The position numbers were made by a program, and so were the translations under genes. The notes under the pieces were generated by a model. That model searched no databases and had not been told where the DNA came from. It saw only the letters and a list, made by a program, of their open reading frames with translations. DNA of 64,000 bases, from NCBI GenBank assembly GCA_965247975.1, contig OZ252050.1:682001-746000 (forward strand), written 5' to 3'. Shown here piece after piece: positions 7,379 through 14,570 of this stretch; within the stretch, counting starts at the first letter, position 1, and every line of letters starts with the position of its first letter. The DNA comes from Taishania sp965247975 (GTDB lineage Bacteria; Bacteroidota; Bacteroidia; Flavobacteriales_D; Crocinitomicaceae).

Positions 7379-7466
7379 GTTTGTGCAACTAGCTCATTTT
7401 TTAAATTCATCGTATGAAAACAGTTAGCGGCTTTGCTTTAATTGGCCGGCTTTGCAAAAATTATCT

Positions 7467-8045
7467 ATGACTAACGTTGGGAAAATTTTAATGGTTTTGA
7501 TTTCTTTAGCGAGTCTATCGACTTCGAAGACGCCTGAAACATTTCACAGGAAATCAAGTAAGAATAAGTTACACAAACATATTATTGTTCCTGGTTTGGG
7601 CGTTCCTGGATTAATTGAGATTGGTAAAACCGTCAAAGAGAATCATGCTACGATTGGAAAAGGAACAAAGGGAAAAGAATATAATTGGGGCGGATGCGTC
7701 AGAATAAAAGGACATAAATGGGACCGCTATATTGCCTATTCAAACTATGGAATCAGGGCCTATATTGATCGTTATGACTTCTCAAAGGGCAAAAAGCATC
7801 TAGTGAATTGGATTGATTTCGACTCAACCTTTGTTGGAGAATTATCAAATGGAATTAAAATTGGGAAGACTACAAGGAAAGAAGTATATAGGTTCTATGG
7901 AGAAAATGAAGCTCATAATTCAAACATTGAACATTATGATTCTATTGGTTTGAGCTTCGAATTCGATAGCCATTCGATTCCTGGAAATATTGATGATAAG
8001 CTCATTAAAATTTCAGTGTTTCCGCTCAAAAAAATCGAGGAATAA
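7467..8045 (+). CDS. Secreted protein of unknown function (third island gene)
   Basis: The 192-residue protein opens with a probable signal peptide (MTNVGKILMVLISLASLSTS). The mature part is basic and rich in Gly, Lys and Tyr, with no motif I recognise. I placed the start at ATG 7467; an upstream in-frame TTG at 7452 would add five residues and spoil the signal peptide. The gene is flanked on the left by a tlyA-end copy and on the right by the native tlyA end. No attC-like site follows it, so it looks like a separate insertion from the two-cassette unit. Confidence 0.6.
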   Translation: MTNVGKILMVLISLASLSTSKTPETFHRKSSKNKLHKHIIVPGLGVPGLIEIGKTVKENHATIGKGTKGKEYNWGGCVRIKGHKWDRYIAYSNYGIRAYIDRYDFSKGKKHLVNWIDFDSTFVGELSNGIKIGKTTRKEVYRFYGENEAHNSNIEHYDSIGLSFEFDSHSIPGNIDDKLIKISVFPLKKIEE

Positions 8046-8092
8046 ATTTCGAAGCAGGCAGTTCAAAACAAGTCCTTGTATTTAACATATCC

Positions 8093-8128
8093 ACGTTTCG
8101 TATCACAATTAGATCAAATCGTATCAAA
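8093..8128. repeat. Direct repeat beside tlyA, right copy
   Basis: This is the partner of 5588-5623 (two mismatches in 36 bases), lying 9 bases beyond the tlyA stop. It contains an internal ATCAAATCGTATC motif that occurs once more in the left copy. Confidence 0.75.
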
Positions 8129-8137
8129 ACGAATTCC

Positions 8138-8872
8138 CTACCCCTTCCTCAACAACATCAAAAATTCCTTATTCCCATCGCCACCTAAGATTGGTGAATC
8201 GATGTGCGCTTCATACACCATATTATTCTCAAGCGCCGAAGTTTTTATTTTTTCAATGACCTCTGTGAAAAGCTCTTTCTTTTTCACGATGCCGCCCTTG
8301 CCAACGTTTTCCTTGCCCACTTCAAATTGTGGTTTTACCAAAGCAATGATGAAGGCGTCTTTGACCAAAAAGGAATGAATGAAAGGAAACACTTTTGTGA
8401 GCGAAATAAAGGAAACATCGATGACGCATCCTTCACATTGTTCGGGGATGAGTTTTGAAGTCAATTCACGAATATGTGTCTTTTCCAGATTGACTACGTG
8501 TTCGTTTTCGCGCAATTTTGGGTGCAGTTGGTCTTGCCCCACATCTACACAATACACTTTTTTAGCTCCTTTGGATAACAAAACTTCAGTAAATCCACCG
8601 GTTGATGCTCCAATGTCCATAAAGGTTTTACCATCAATTTTTGGTTGCCAATGATTTATTGCCTCCAACAATTTTAACGCCCCACGGGAAACCCACGGAA
8701 TTTCCTCAGCAATCATATCGATGTCGCAATCAATCGGAAATTTTTTTCCTTGTTTTGTGATGAGTTTGCCATTCACCTTCACACCAACTTCTCGAATCAG
8801 CTGTTCTGCTCTTACACGCGAACTAACCAATCCGCGTTGCAATAAAATTTTATCGAGACGTTCGTCTGACAT
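8138..8872 (-). CDS. tlyA: TlyA-family rRNA 2'-O-methyltransferase (hemolysin A family)
   Basis: The 244-residue protein has an N-terminal S4 RNA-binding domain (about 1-60; ERLDKILLQRGLVSSRVRAE) and an FtsJ/RrmJ-type methyltransferase domain. The SAM-binding loop FMDIGASTGGFTEVLL and CVDVG are visible. TlyA enzymes methylate ribose on 16S and 23S rRNA; the old name hemolysin is historical. It is the last gene of a minus-strand unit after two paaE genes and an SDR, 12 bases beyond the SDR stop. Its last codons are the target of the repeated duplications described for the adjoining island, yet the reading frame here is intact. Confidence 0.9.
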   Translation of the reverse strand: MSDERLDKILLQRGLVSSRVRAEQLIREVGVKVNGKLITKQGKKFPIDCDIDMIAEEIPWVSRGALKLLEAINHWQPKIDGKTFMDIGASTGGFTEVLLSKGAKKVYCVDVGQDQLHPKLRENEHVVNLEKTHIRELTSKLIPEQCEGCVIDVSFISLTKVFPFIHSFLVKDAFIIALVKPQFEVGKENVGKGGIVKKKELFTEVIEKIKTSALENNMVYEAHIDSPILGGDGNKEFLMLLRKG

Positions 8873-8884
8873 ATCGTTGTTGAT

Positions 8885-9577
8885 TTAAGGTGTGCTTAAT
8901 GAAACAGGAATGATTTTGCCATTCATCCATTCTTGCGCAGTGAGTGCAAAATGCACGATGTAATTTGCCATTTTTTCGGCATTCATCGGAGCCACATAAC
9001 CCGGAAAAGCTTCTTCCAACATTTCTGTCTGAACCGCTCCAAGGCACAAACAATTCATTTTTATTCCAGTTTCTTTGAATTCTTCTGCAAACAATTCCGT
9101 GAAACTACAAAGCGCCGCTTTCGAGGTGGAATAAGCTGTCAACCCTTGGAATTTAGCGCTTCCTTGAAATCCGCCCATGGAACTAATATTCACAATGTGT
9201 GCGCCCGCTTTCATTTTCGGAAGAATGGCTTGAACAGATTCAATCGCCGAAATGACATTCACTTGGTACGAATCCACCAAATCTTCATGCGTGATGGAAG
9301 CAAAAGGTTTGTTTACAAGATAACCAGCATTGTTGATCAAAATATCAACCTGTGAAAAGGATTCAGAAATCGAAGCCAAATCTTCTTTTACTGTTGATTT
9401 TTTTAGGTCGATGGCAAAGCATTTTACATTTGAAAATCCAGCGAATTGATTTTCCATTTCAGCTAGATTTCGAGCAAGCGCAATTACTTGATGTGCTGAT
9501 GTTGCAGCAAATTGCTTCACTAACTCCAAGCCAATTCCGCGCGAAGCTCCAATGACAACGATCGTTTTAGATATCAT
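8885..9577 (-). CDS. Short-chain dehydrogenase/reductase
   Basis: This 230-residue Rossmann-fold oxidoreductase shows the NAD(P)-binding GASRGIG loop at the start, NNAG in the middle (LINNAGYL), the catalytic Ser region (NISSMGG) and YSTSK with the catalytic Tyr and Lys. The substrate is unknown. It overlaps the upstream paaE-type gene by 11 bases and is followed by tlyA, so it belongs to the same transcript. That position raises, but does not prove, a link with phenylacetate breakdown. Confidence 0.88.
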   Translation of the reverse strand: MISKTIVVIGASRGIGLELVKQFAATSAHQVIALARNLAEMENQFAGFSNVKCFAIDLKKSTVKEDLASISESFSQVDILINNAGYLVNKPFASITHEDLVDSYQVNVISAIESVQAILPKMKAGAHIVNISSMGGFQGSAKFQGLTAYSTSKAALCSFTELFAEEFKETGIKMNCLCLGAVQTEMLEEAFPGYVAPMNAEKMANYIVHFALTAQEWMNGKIIPVSLSTP

Positions 9578-10649
9578 AAGTCACAATTAGTTCTTCGCTA
9601 GCCGGATGCGCCTGACAAGTTAAAATGTATCCTTCTTCTACTTCTTTATCGGTCAAGGAATAATTTAATTTCATGGTCGCCTGACCTTTCAATACTTTTG
9701 CTTTGCATGTTGAACACACACCTCCACGACATGAATAAGGCGCATCTGCTCCTTCCATATCTACTTTTTCAAGGATGGTTCGACCTTTGGCATCAAGCTC
9801 AAAATCAAACGATTCTCCTTCCAAAATGACTTGTACTTTGCTCGTCCCAGTAAAATTAGAAACAACCGTTTTTGACTCGTCATGTTGTTTGGTTGGAGTG
9901 GTGAACAGTTCGTAGTGAATTTTTGATCCATCAACGCCAAATTCAGTTAAGGCTTCTTTTACTGAAAAAATCATGTCTTCAGGTCCGCAAATAAAAAATC
10001 CGTCAGCTTTCAGCAGGGCTAAACTTTGTTTTATTTCTGCAATGAAAGATTCTTTGGTAATTCTTCCAAAACCAAAATTTGCTTTTTCTTCTTGCGATAA
10101 ATAGTACCTTGTCGTAACACGATTAAATCCATCAATGACAGACTTGTACGGAATATTTTTTTCGTTTTTATTTCCAAAAAAGAGGTGCATAGTTTTGGAC
10201 GAAGTTGCTTCAATCGCTTTAGCAAATGCTAGAATGGGCGTAATTCCGCTTCCGGCAGCTATTCCTACAATTGTTTGTTCGTCTTTTAAGGTAAAATTTC
10301 CAGACGGAGGAGCCACGAATAATGCATCTCCAGCCTTCACGTCATGGTTGAACCAATGTGAAACTTTCCCGTTTTCAATTTCTTTCACAGCAACAGCTAG
10401 CGTTTCGTTTTTACCACTGCAAATGGAATACGATCGTCTTTCTTCTTTGCCATTAATTTGAACCGAAAAGTTCAAATACTGACCAGGAGTGAATTGAAAA
10501 GAACTGGTTAGTTCGGTTGGAACTTCCAATTGCACTTCAACAGTGTCTTCTGTGATTTTTGAAATGGCAGCAACTGTTAAGGAGTGAAATCCTTTTGGAG
10601 TTTTTGGCTCATTTTCTTTACTTCCAAATAGTTTTTTAAAAATGCTCAT
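9567..10649 (-). CDS. PaaE-type ferredoxin:NAD(P)H oxidoreductase (second copy)
   Basis: The domain order is FAD-binding (RRSYSICS), NAD(P)-binding (AAGSGITPI and CGPEDMIF) and a C-terminal plant-type 2Fe-2S ferredoxin domain (CRGGVCSTC, with a further Cys in LTCQAHP). This is the layout of PaaE, which passes electrons from NADPH to the di-iron epoxidase PaaA. At 360 residues it matches PaaE, with a short extra N-terminus (MSIFKKLFGSK). A close paralogue lies 5 bases upstream, and either could serve PaaABC. The two differ over most of their length, so the duplication is not recent. Confidence 0.88.
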   Translation of the reverse strand: MSIFKKLFGSKENEPKTPKGFHSLTVAAISKITEDTVEVQLEVPTELTSSFQFTPGQYLNFSVQINGKEERRSYSICSGKNETLAVAVKEIENGKVSHWFNHDVKAGDALFVAPPSGNFTLKDEQTIVGIAAGSGITPILAFAKAIEATSSKTMHLFFGNKNEKNIPYKSVIDGFNRVTTRYYLSQEEKANFGFGRITKESFIAEIKQSLALLKADGFFICGPEDMIFSVKEALTEFGVDGSKIHYELFTTPTKQHDESKTVVSNFTGTSKVQVILEGESFDFELDAKGRTILEKVDMEGADAPYSCRGGVCSTCKAKVLKGQATMKLNYSLTDKEVEEGYILTCQAHPASEELIVTYDI

Positions 10650-10654
10650 AATGT

Positions 10655-11728
10655 TTAATCGTCAAATGAAATAACAAGATTTTCAGTAGTTGGGTGAGTT
10701 TGACAGGTTAAAACGTAACCCGCTTCAACTTCATCCGGTTCGAGGGAGTAGTTTACGGTCATTTTTGCTTTTCCTTCAATTATTTTTGCTTTGCACGTGC
10801 AACAAACTCCGCCTTTACAGGCAAAAGGCAAGTCAGCGCCAACTCGGTGAGCTGCATCGAGAACACTTTCTCCGTCTGAATTTAAAAGCAAATCAATTTC
10901 ATCGCCGTCTATGATGATTTTCACATTCGATTTCACAGCATTTTCGTCAGAAAGCGATTCTGAAACTGGTTTAGGAGCGCTAGAAGAAGCAGTAAAGAGT
11001 TCAAAATGAATTTTACTCGAATCAACTCCTTTTTCAGTCATTTTATCTTTTACGGCAAAAATCATTTCCTCAGGTCCACAGACGTAAACACCAGAAATGA
11101 GGGTGTCTTTCAAAAATGCATTATACAAATTTTCACACTTTTCTGAGTCAATTCTTCCTTTTTGAATTTTATTCCCTAAACTTTCGCGCGACAAAATATG
11201 AACAACCCGTAGGGCATCCATGTATTCATTTTTCAAAGCTTCAATTTCCTCTCGAAAAATAATGCTGCCAAAATTTTTATTTCCATAAAACAAGGTCACA
11301 TCACTTTTTGGTTCTTCGTGCAAAATGCTTTTGATCATAGATAGAATCGGAGTTATTCCTGATCCAGCAGCAAAGAATACGTATGAATTTTCATGTTCTA
11401 TGTTTGTTGAAATGGCAAAATTCCCCATCGGGGTCATTACATCCAAAACACTTCCTTTTTTTAATTCTTTGTTCGCGTAGGTCGAAAATTTTCCGTTTTC
11501 AACTTGCTTCACGGCAACGCGCCACTCATTTTCAAAAGGAGCCGAACACAAAGAATAAGAGCGTCGCACATCTTCACCTTGAATGTCAGCACGCAACGTC
11601 AAATATTGTCCAGACAAGAATTTATAGTCGTTCGCATATTCTTTTGGAATTTCAAAAGCAATTGAAACCGTATCATCAGTCTCTTGTTTTATTTCCGAGA
11701 TGTGTAAAGAATGAAATTTTGGTGACAT
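10655..11728 (-). CDS. paaE: 1,2-phenylacetyl-CoA epoxidase reductase subunit PaaE
   Basis: This is the reductase that feeds electrons to the phenylacetyl-CoA epoxidase. It has 357 residues, with the FAD motif RRSYSLCS, the pyridine-nucleotide motifs AAGSGITPI and CGPEEMIF, and the ferredoxin cluster motif CKGGVCCTC plus Cys in LTCQTHP. It is the first gene of the minus-strand unit and is transcribed away from paaABCD across a 176-bp divergent region. That position makes it the likelier true PaaE of the two copies, though this is inference. In most bacteria paaE lies at the end of paaABCDE; here it is split off and inverted. Confidence 0.9.
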   Translation of the reverse strand: MSPKFHSLHISEIKQETDDTVSIAFEIPKEYANDYKFLSGQYLTLRADIQGEDVRRSYSLCSAPFENEWRVAVKQVENGKFSTYANKELKKGSVLDVMTPMGNFAISTNIEHENSYVFFAAGSGITPILSMIKSILHEEPKSDVTLFYGNKNFGSIIFREEIEALKNEYMDALRVVHILSRESLGNKIQKGRIDSEKCENLYNAFLKDTLISGVYVCGPEEMIFAVKDKMTEKGVDSSKIHFELFTASSSAPKPVSESLSDENAVKSNVKIIIDGDEIDLLLNSDGESVLDAAHRVGADLPFACKGGVCCTCKAKIIEGKAKMTVNYSLEPDEVEAGYVLTCQTHPTTENLVISFDD

Positions 11729-11781
11729 GGATTTTTTATTTGCATGCGAAGTTAATCAATTCATTTTATTCGATTCGTTCA

Positions 11782-11822
11782 AATCATTCAGAATCTCGCA
11801 AGAAATCTAATTCAGAATGATT
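11782..11822. promoter_or_regulatory. Operator-like inverted repeat in the paa divergent promoter region
   Basis: Two 13-base arms, AATCATTCAGAAT (11782-11794) and ATTCAGAATGATT (11810-11822), are inverted copies with one mismatch and 15 bases between. Each contains the small palindrome ATTCAGAAT; the centres of these are 24 bases apart. The pair lies between paaE and paaA and is a good candidate for a regulator site acting on both directions. Confidence 0.45.
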
Positions 11823-11877
11823 TTAATCTAGATTTATTTATCATACAAAAAGTCAAATTTTATTCTAATCAATTTCG

Positions 11878-11885
11878 TAAATTTG
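11878..11885 (+). promoter_or_regulatory. Candidate -7 element of the paaABCD promoter (TAAATTTG)
   Basis: TAAATTTG fits TAnnTTTG and lies 20 bases before the paaA ATG. Transcription would begin very close to the start codon. The inverted repeat at 11782-11822 lies upstream of it. Confidence 0.45.
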
Positions 11886-11904
11886 TGCAACAAAGCATTT
11901 TTTT

Positions 11905-12855
11905 ATGAAGGAAATAGATTTGGTTGAACTCGAACGTCAATTTAACGAGAAAATCGACAACGATATTAAGATTGAACCAAGAGATTGGATGCCTGAAAAT
12001 TACCGCGAAACATTGATTCGTCAAATTTCACAACATGCTCATTCCGAAGTGGTTGGAATGCTTCCAGAAGGAAATTGGATTACTAGAGCACCAAACTTAC
12101 GTCGAAAAGCGGTGTTACTCGCTAAAGTGCAAGACGAAGCGGGTCATGGATTGTATTTATATAGCGCGGCTGAAACGTTAGGAGCAGATCGCGAGGAAAC
12201 GATTGATGATTTGCATTCTGGAAAAGCAAAATATTCTTCCATTTTTAATTACCCAACATTGACTTGGGCAGATATGGGTGCGATAGGTTGGTTGGTTGAT
12301 GGTGCTGCGATCATGAATCAAGTTCCACTTTGCCGTTGTTCTTACGGTCCGTACGCTCGTGCAATGGTGCGTGTGTGCAAGGAAGAATCCTTTCATCAGC
12401 GTCAAGGTTTCGAAATCATGGCAACACTTGCTGCTGGATCTCCTGAGCAAAAGGCGATGGCTCAAGATGCTTTAAACCGATTTTGGTGGCCAGCCTTGAT
12501 GATGTTTGGTCCAAATGATGCGGATTCAAAACACACAGCTCAATCTATGCGTTGGAAAATTAAGCGATTCACAAATGATGAATTGCGCCAGCAAATGGTG
12601 GATGTGACTGTTGCTCAAGCTGAAATGATTGGTTTGACCGTTCCAGATCCAGATTTAAAATGGAATGAAGAATCAGGTCATTACGATTATGGAAAAATTA
12701 ATTGGGATGAATTTTGGCAAGTTGTCAAAGGCAATGGTCCATGCAACAAAGATCGTATCGACACGAGACGAAAAGCAAAAGAGAACGGCGAATGGGTGCG
12801 CGAAGCAGCAATGGCTTATGCCGAAAAGCAACAAATGAAGAAAAAAGCGAGTTGA
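11905..12855 (+). CDS. paaA: 1,2-phenylacetyl-CoA epoxidase catalytic subunit PaaA
   Basis: PaaA is the ferritin-like di-iron subunit that epoxidises the ring of phenylacetyl-CoA, the committed step of aerobic phenylacetate breakdown. The 316-residue chain shows the iron-ligand pairs as KVQDEAGHGLYLY and CKEESFHQRQGF, both ExxH. The basic N-terminal part and the WPALMMFGPNDADS segment are typical of PaaA. It heads the cluster paaABCD and starts 176 bases from the divergent paaE. The remaining pathway genes (paaG, paaZ, paaJ, paaK) are not in the window. Confidence 0.96.
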   Translation: MKEIDLVELERQFNEKIDNDIKIEPRDWMPENYRETLIRQISQHAHSEVVGMLPEGNWITRAPNLRRKAVLLAKVQDEAGHGLYLYSAAETLGADREETIDDLHSGKAKYSSIFNYPTLTWADMGAIGWLVDGAAIMNQVPLCRCSYGPYARAMVRVCKEESFHQRQGFEIMATLAAGSPEQKAMAQDALNRFWWPALMMFGPNDADSKHTAQSMRWKIKRFTNDELRQQMVDVTVAQAEMIGLTVPDPDLKWNEESGHYDYGKINWDEFWQVVKGNGPCNKDRIDTRRKAKENGEWVREAAMAYAEKQQMKKKAS

Positions 12856-12931
12856 TATTAATTTGAAGATTTGAAAATTCGAAGATTTATAAAAACAAGT
12901 CTTTCGTATTTGGTCTTAAAGTCTAAGAAAA

Positions 12932-13219
12932 ATGACAAAAAATAATTGGCCTCTGTGGGAGGTTTTCATACGAAGCAAACAAGGTTTAAATCACAAGCAT
13001 GTGGGTAGCTTACGTGCCGCAGATGCTGAAATGGCTGTTGAGAATGCACGTGATGTTTACACGCGACGTTCTGAAGGAATCAGCATTTGGGTTGTGGAGT
13101 CAAAAAATGTGTTTGCATCAGATCCATCAGAAGCTGAATCCTTATTTGAACCAGCAGATTCTAAAGTGTATCGTCACCCAACTTTTTACGATGTTCCAGA
13201 TGGAATTTCACACATGTGA
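12932..13219 (+). CDS. paaB: 1,2-phenylacetyl-CoA epoxidase subunit PaaB
   Basis: PaaB is the small structural subunit that bridges PaaA-PaaC dimers. The 95-residue chain begins with WPLWEVFIRSKQGLNHKHVG and contains AADAEMAVENARDVYTRR, both typical of the family. A 117-base gap separates it from paaC, unusually long inside this operon and filled by a large inverted repeat. Confidence 0.95.
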   Translation: MTKNNWPLWEVFIRSKQGLNHKHVGSLRAADAEMAVENARDVYTRRSEGISIWVVESKNVFASDPSEAESLFEPADSKVYRHPTFYDVPDGISHM

Positions 13220-13263
13220 TGCTGTCTTGGCACAAGTCGATAAAAAGACAATAATGAATGTAT

Positions 13264-13319
13264 CATGCCGATGTATATTTTAAGGAGCGATATCGCGACA
13301 TTAAAATAACAATCGGTAT
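13264..13319 (+). repeat. Large imperfect hairpin between paaB and paaC
   Basis: The 19-base arms 13264-13282 and 13301-13319 are complementary at most positions (ATGCCGAT...ATTTTAA against TTAAAAT...ATCGGTAT). The loop contains the perfect palindrome GCGATATCGC. In RNA this would form one long stem in the middle of the paa transcript. It has no T-tract, so it is more likely an mRNA processing or stability element, or a small repeat, than a terminator. Confidence 0.5.
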
Positions 13320-13336
13320 AATTTGATAAAATACTG

Positions 13337-14089
13337 ATGGAGAAATATCTTTTCGAATACTTGCTAAGATTAGGAGACGATAGTTTAATCTTAGGACATC
13401 GCATGTCGGAATGGTGCGGTCATGGACCAATCTTGGAGGAAGACATCGCTATGACGAACATTGCACTTGATTTGGTAGGTCAAGCCACTTCACTGTTGGC
13501 GTATGCAGGAAAAATGGAGAATCAAGGACGCGATGAAGATGCATTGGCTTTTTTGCGATTTGACAAGGACTATCGGAATTTGCTATTAGTCGAACAACCA
13601 AATGGAGATTTTGGAATGACGATAATGCGACAGTTTTTGTTTGATGCGTATCGAAAATCATTGTTTGAAAAATTGCAACAAAGCACTGACACCCAGTTGG
13701 CGGCTATCGCAGAAAAATCCTTGAAAGAAACCAAATATCACTTGAAACATTCAGCTGAATGGGTAATCCGATTGGGCGATGGAACAGAGGAATCGAACCG
13801 AAGAATTCAAGATTCACTCAATACTTTATGGCGTTATACAGCTGAACTATTTTACACCGATGAGATTGAAAACCAGTTAACTGTAGAAGGAATTTTGCCT
13901 GATTTATCAGGTGTTAAAAAAGAATGGGAAACAACTGTAAATGAAGTGTTAAATCAAGCGACGCTCATGATTCCAGAAAATGGTTGGGAGCAAATTGGAG
14001 GTCGCACAGGCAAACATTCAGAGCACTTGGGTTATATTTTGGCAGAATTACAATACATGCAAAGAGCCTATCCAGGTCAAAAGTGGTAA
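13337..14089 (+). CDS. paaC: 1,2-phenylacetyl-CoA epoxidase structural subunit PaaC
   Basis: PaaC is the ferritin-like partner of PaaA that has lost the iron site and holds the complex together. At 250 residues it is of normal length. Recognisable parts are LGHRMSEWCGHGPILEEDIA near the start and ETKYHLKHSAEWVIRLGDGT in the middle. The C-terminus GRTGKHSEHLGYILAEMQ-like segment (LAELQYMQRAYPG here) is conserved. Its last seven bases overlap the GTG start of paaD. Confidence 0.95.
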   Translation: MEKYLFEYLLRLGDDSLILGHRMSEWCGHGPILEEDIAMTNIALDLVGQATSLLAYAGKMENQGRDEDALAFLRFDKDYRNLLLVEQPNGDFGMTIMRQFLFDAYRKSLFEKLQQSTDTQLAAIAEKSLKETKYHLKHSAEWVIRLGDGTEESNRRIQDSLNTLWRYTAELFYTDEIENQLTVEGILPDLSGVKKEWETTVNEVLNQATLMIPENGWEQIGGRTGKHSEHLGYILAELQYMQRAYPGQKW

Positions 14090-14568
14090 GCGAAACTCAA
14101 ATATGGCAATGGCTGGAAGAAGTTTCAGACCCCGAAGTCCCCGTTTTGACTGTTGTAGATTTAGGAGTAATTAGAGAAGTCAAAATACTAGCTGAAAAGG
14201 TTCATGTTGTAATCACTCCAACGTATTCGGGATGCCCTGCAATGAAAGTCATTGAAGAAGATATCATTTCAAAATTAAATGAAAAAGGAATCAAGGACGT
14301 TGAAGTATCGCTCACCCTTTCCCCAGCTTGGACAACAGATTGGCTCTCAGAAAATGGTCGATTAAAGCTAAAAGAATACGGAATTGCTCCTCCGGCCGAC
14401 GAAGTTGACAAGAGCGTTTTGTTTGCCGAACCACCAGTTATTGCATGTCCGCTGTGCAATTCAAAAAACACCAAAATGGTTTCTCAATTCGGAAGCACAG
14501 CATGTAAAGCTCATTATCAATGCAAGGATTGCTTGGAGCCGTTTGATTATTTTAAGTGTTTAAAGTAA
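14083..14568 (+). CDS. paaD: Phenylacetate pathway Fe-S maturation factor PaaD
   Basis: PaaD belongs to the MIP18/SufT-like (DUF59) family and is thought to help assemble the iron centres of the epoxidase complex. The 161-residue reading has the DUF59 core (SDPEVPVLTVVDLGVIREV, then PTYSGCPAM) and a C-terminal Zn-ribbon-like tail with four Cys (ACPLCNS and CKDC). I start it at GTG 14083, overlapping the paaC stop. A longer reading from 13984 would lie mostly inside paaC and lacks family resemblance. It ends two bases before a convergent gene. Confidence 0.92.
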   Translation: MVSETQIWQWLEEVSDPEVPVLTVVDLGVIREVKILAEKVHVVITPTYSGCPAMKVIEEDIISKLNEKGIKDVEVSLTLSPAWTTDWLSENGRLKLKEYGIAPPADEVDKSVLFAEPPVIACPLCNSKNTKMVSQFGSTACKAHYQCKDCLEPFDYFKCLK

Positions 14569-14570
14569 AG

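Larger units (their letters stand above)
7155..7466. other. Junction between the cassette array and the third cargo gene
   Basis: This stretch contains the second attC-like site, the second copy of the tlyA 3' end and a TATATTTG promoter element, all listed separately. Just before the next gene is a direct repeat of CGGCTTTGC (7428-7436 and 7447-7455) of unknown role. Confidence 0.6.

Noticed and set aside
7421..7460. GTTAGCGG with a repeated CGGCTTTGC before the third island gene as another attC-like site
   Set aside because: No matching ACACATAAC box or paired arms were found, so it was left as an unexplained direct repeat.
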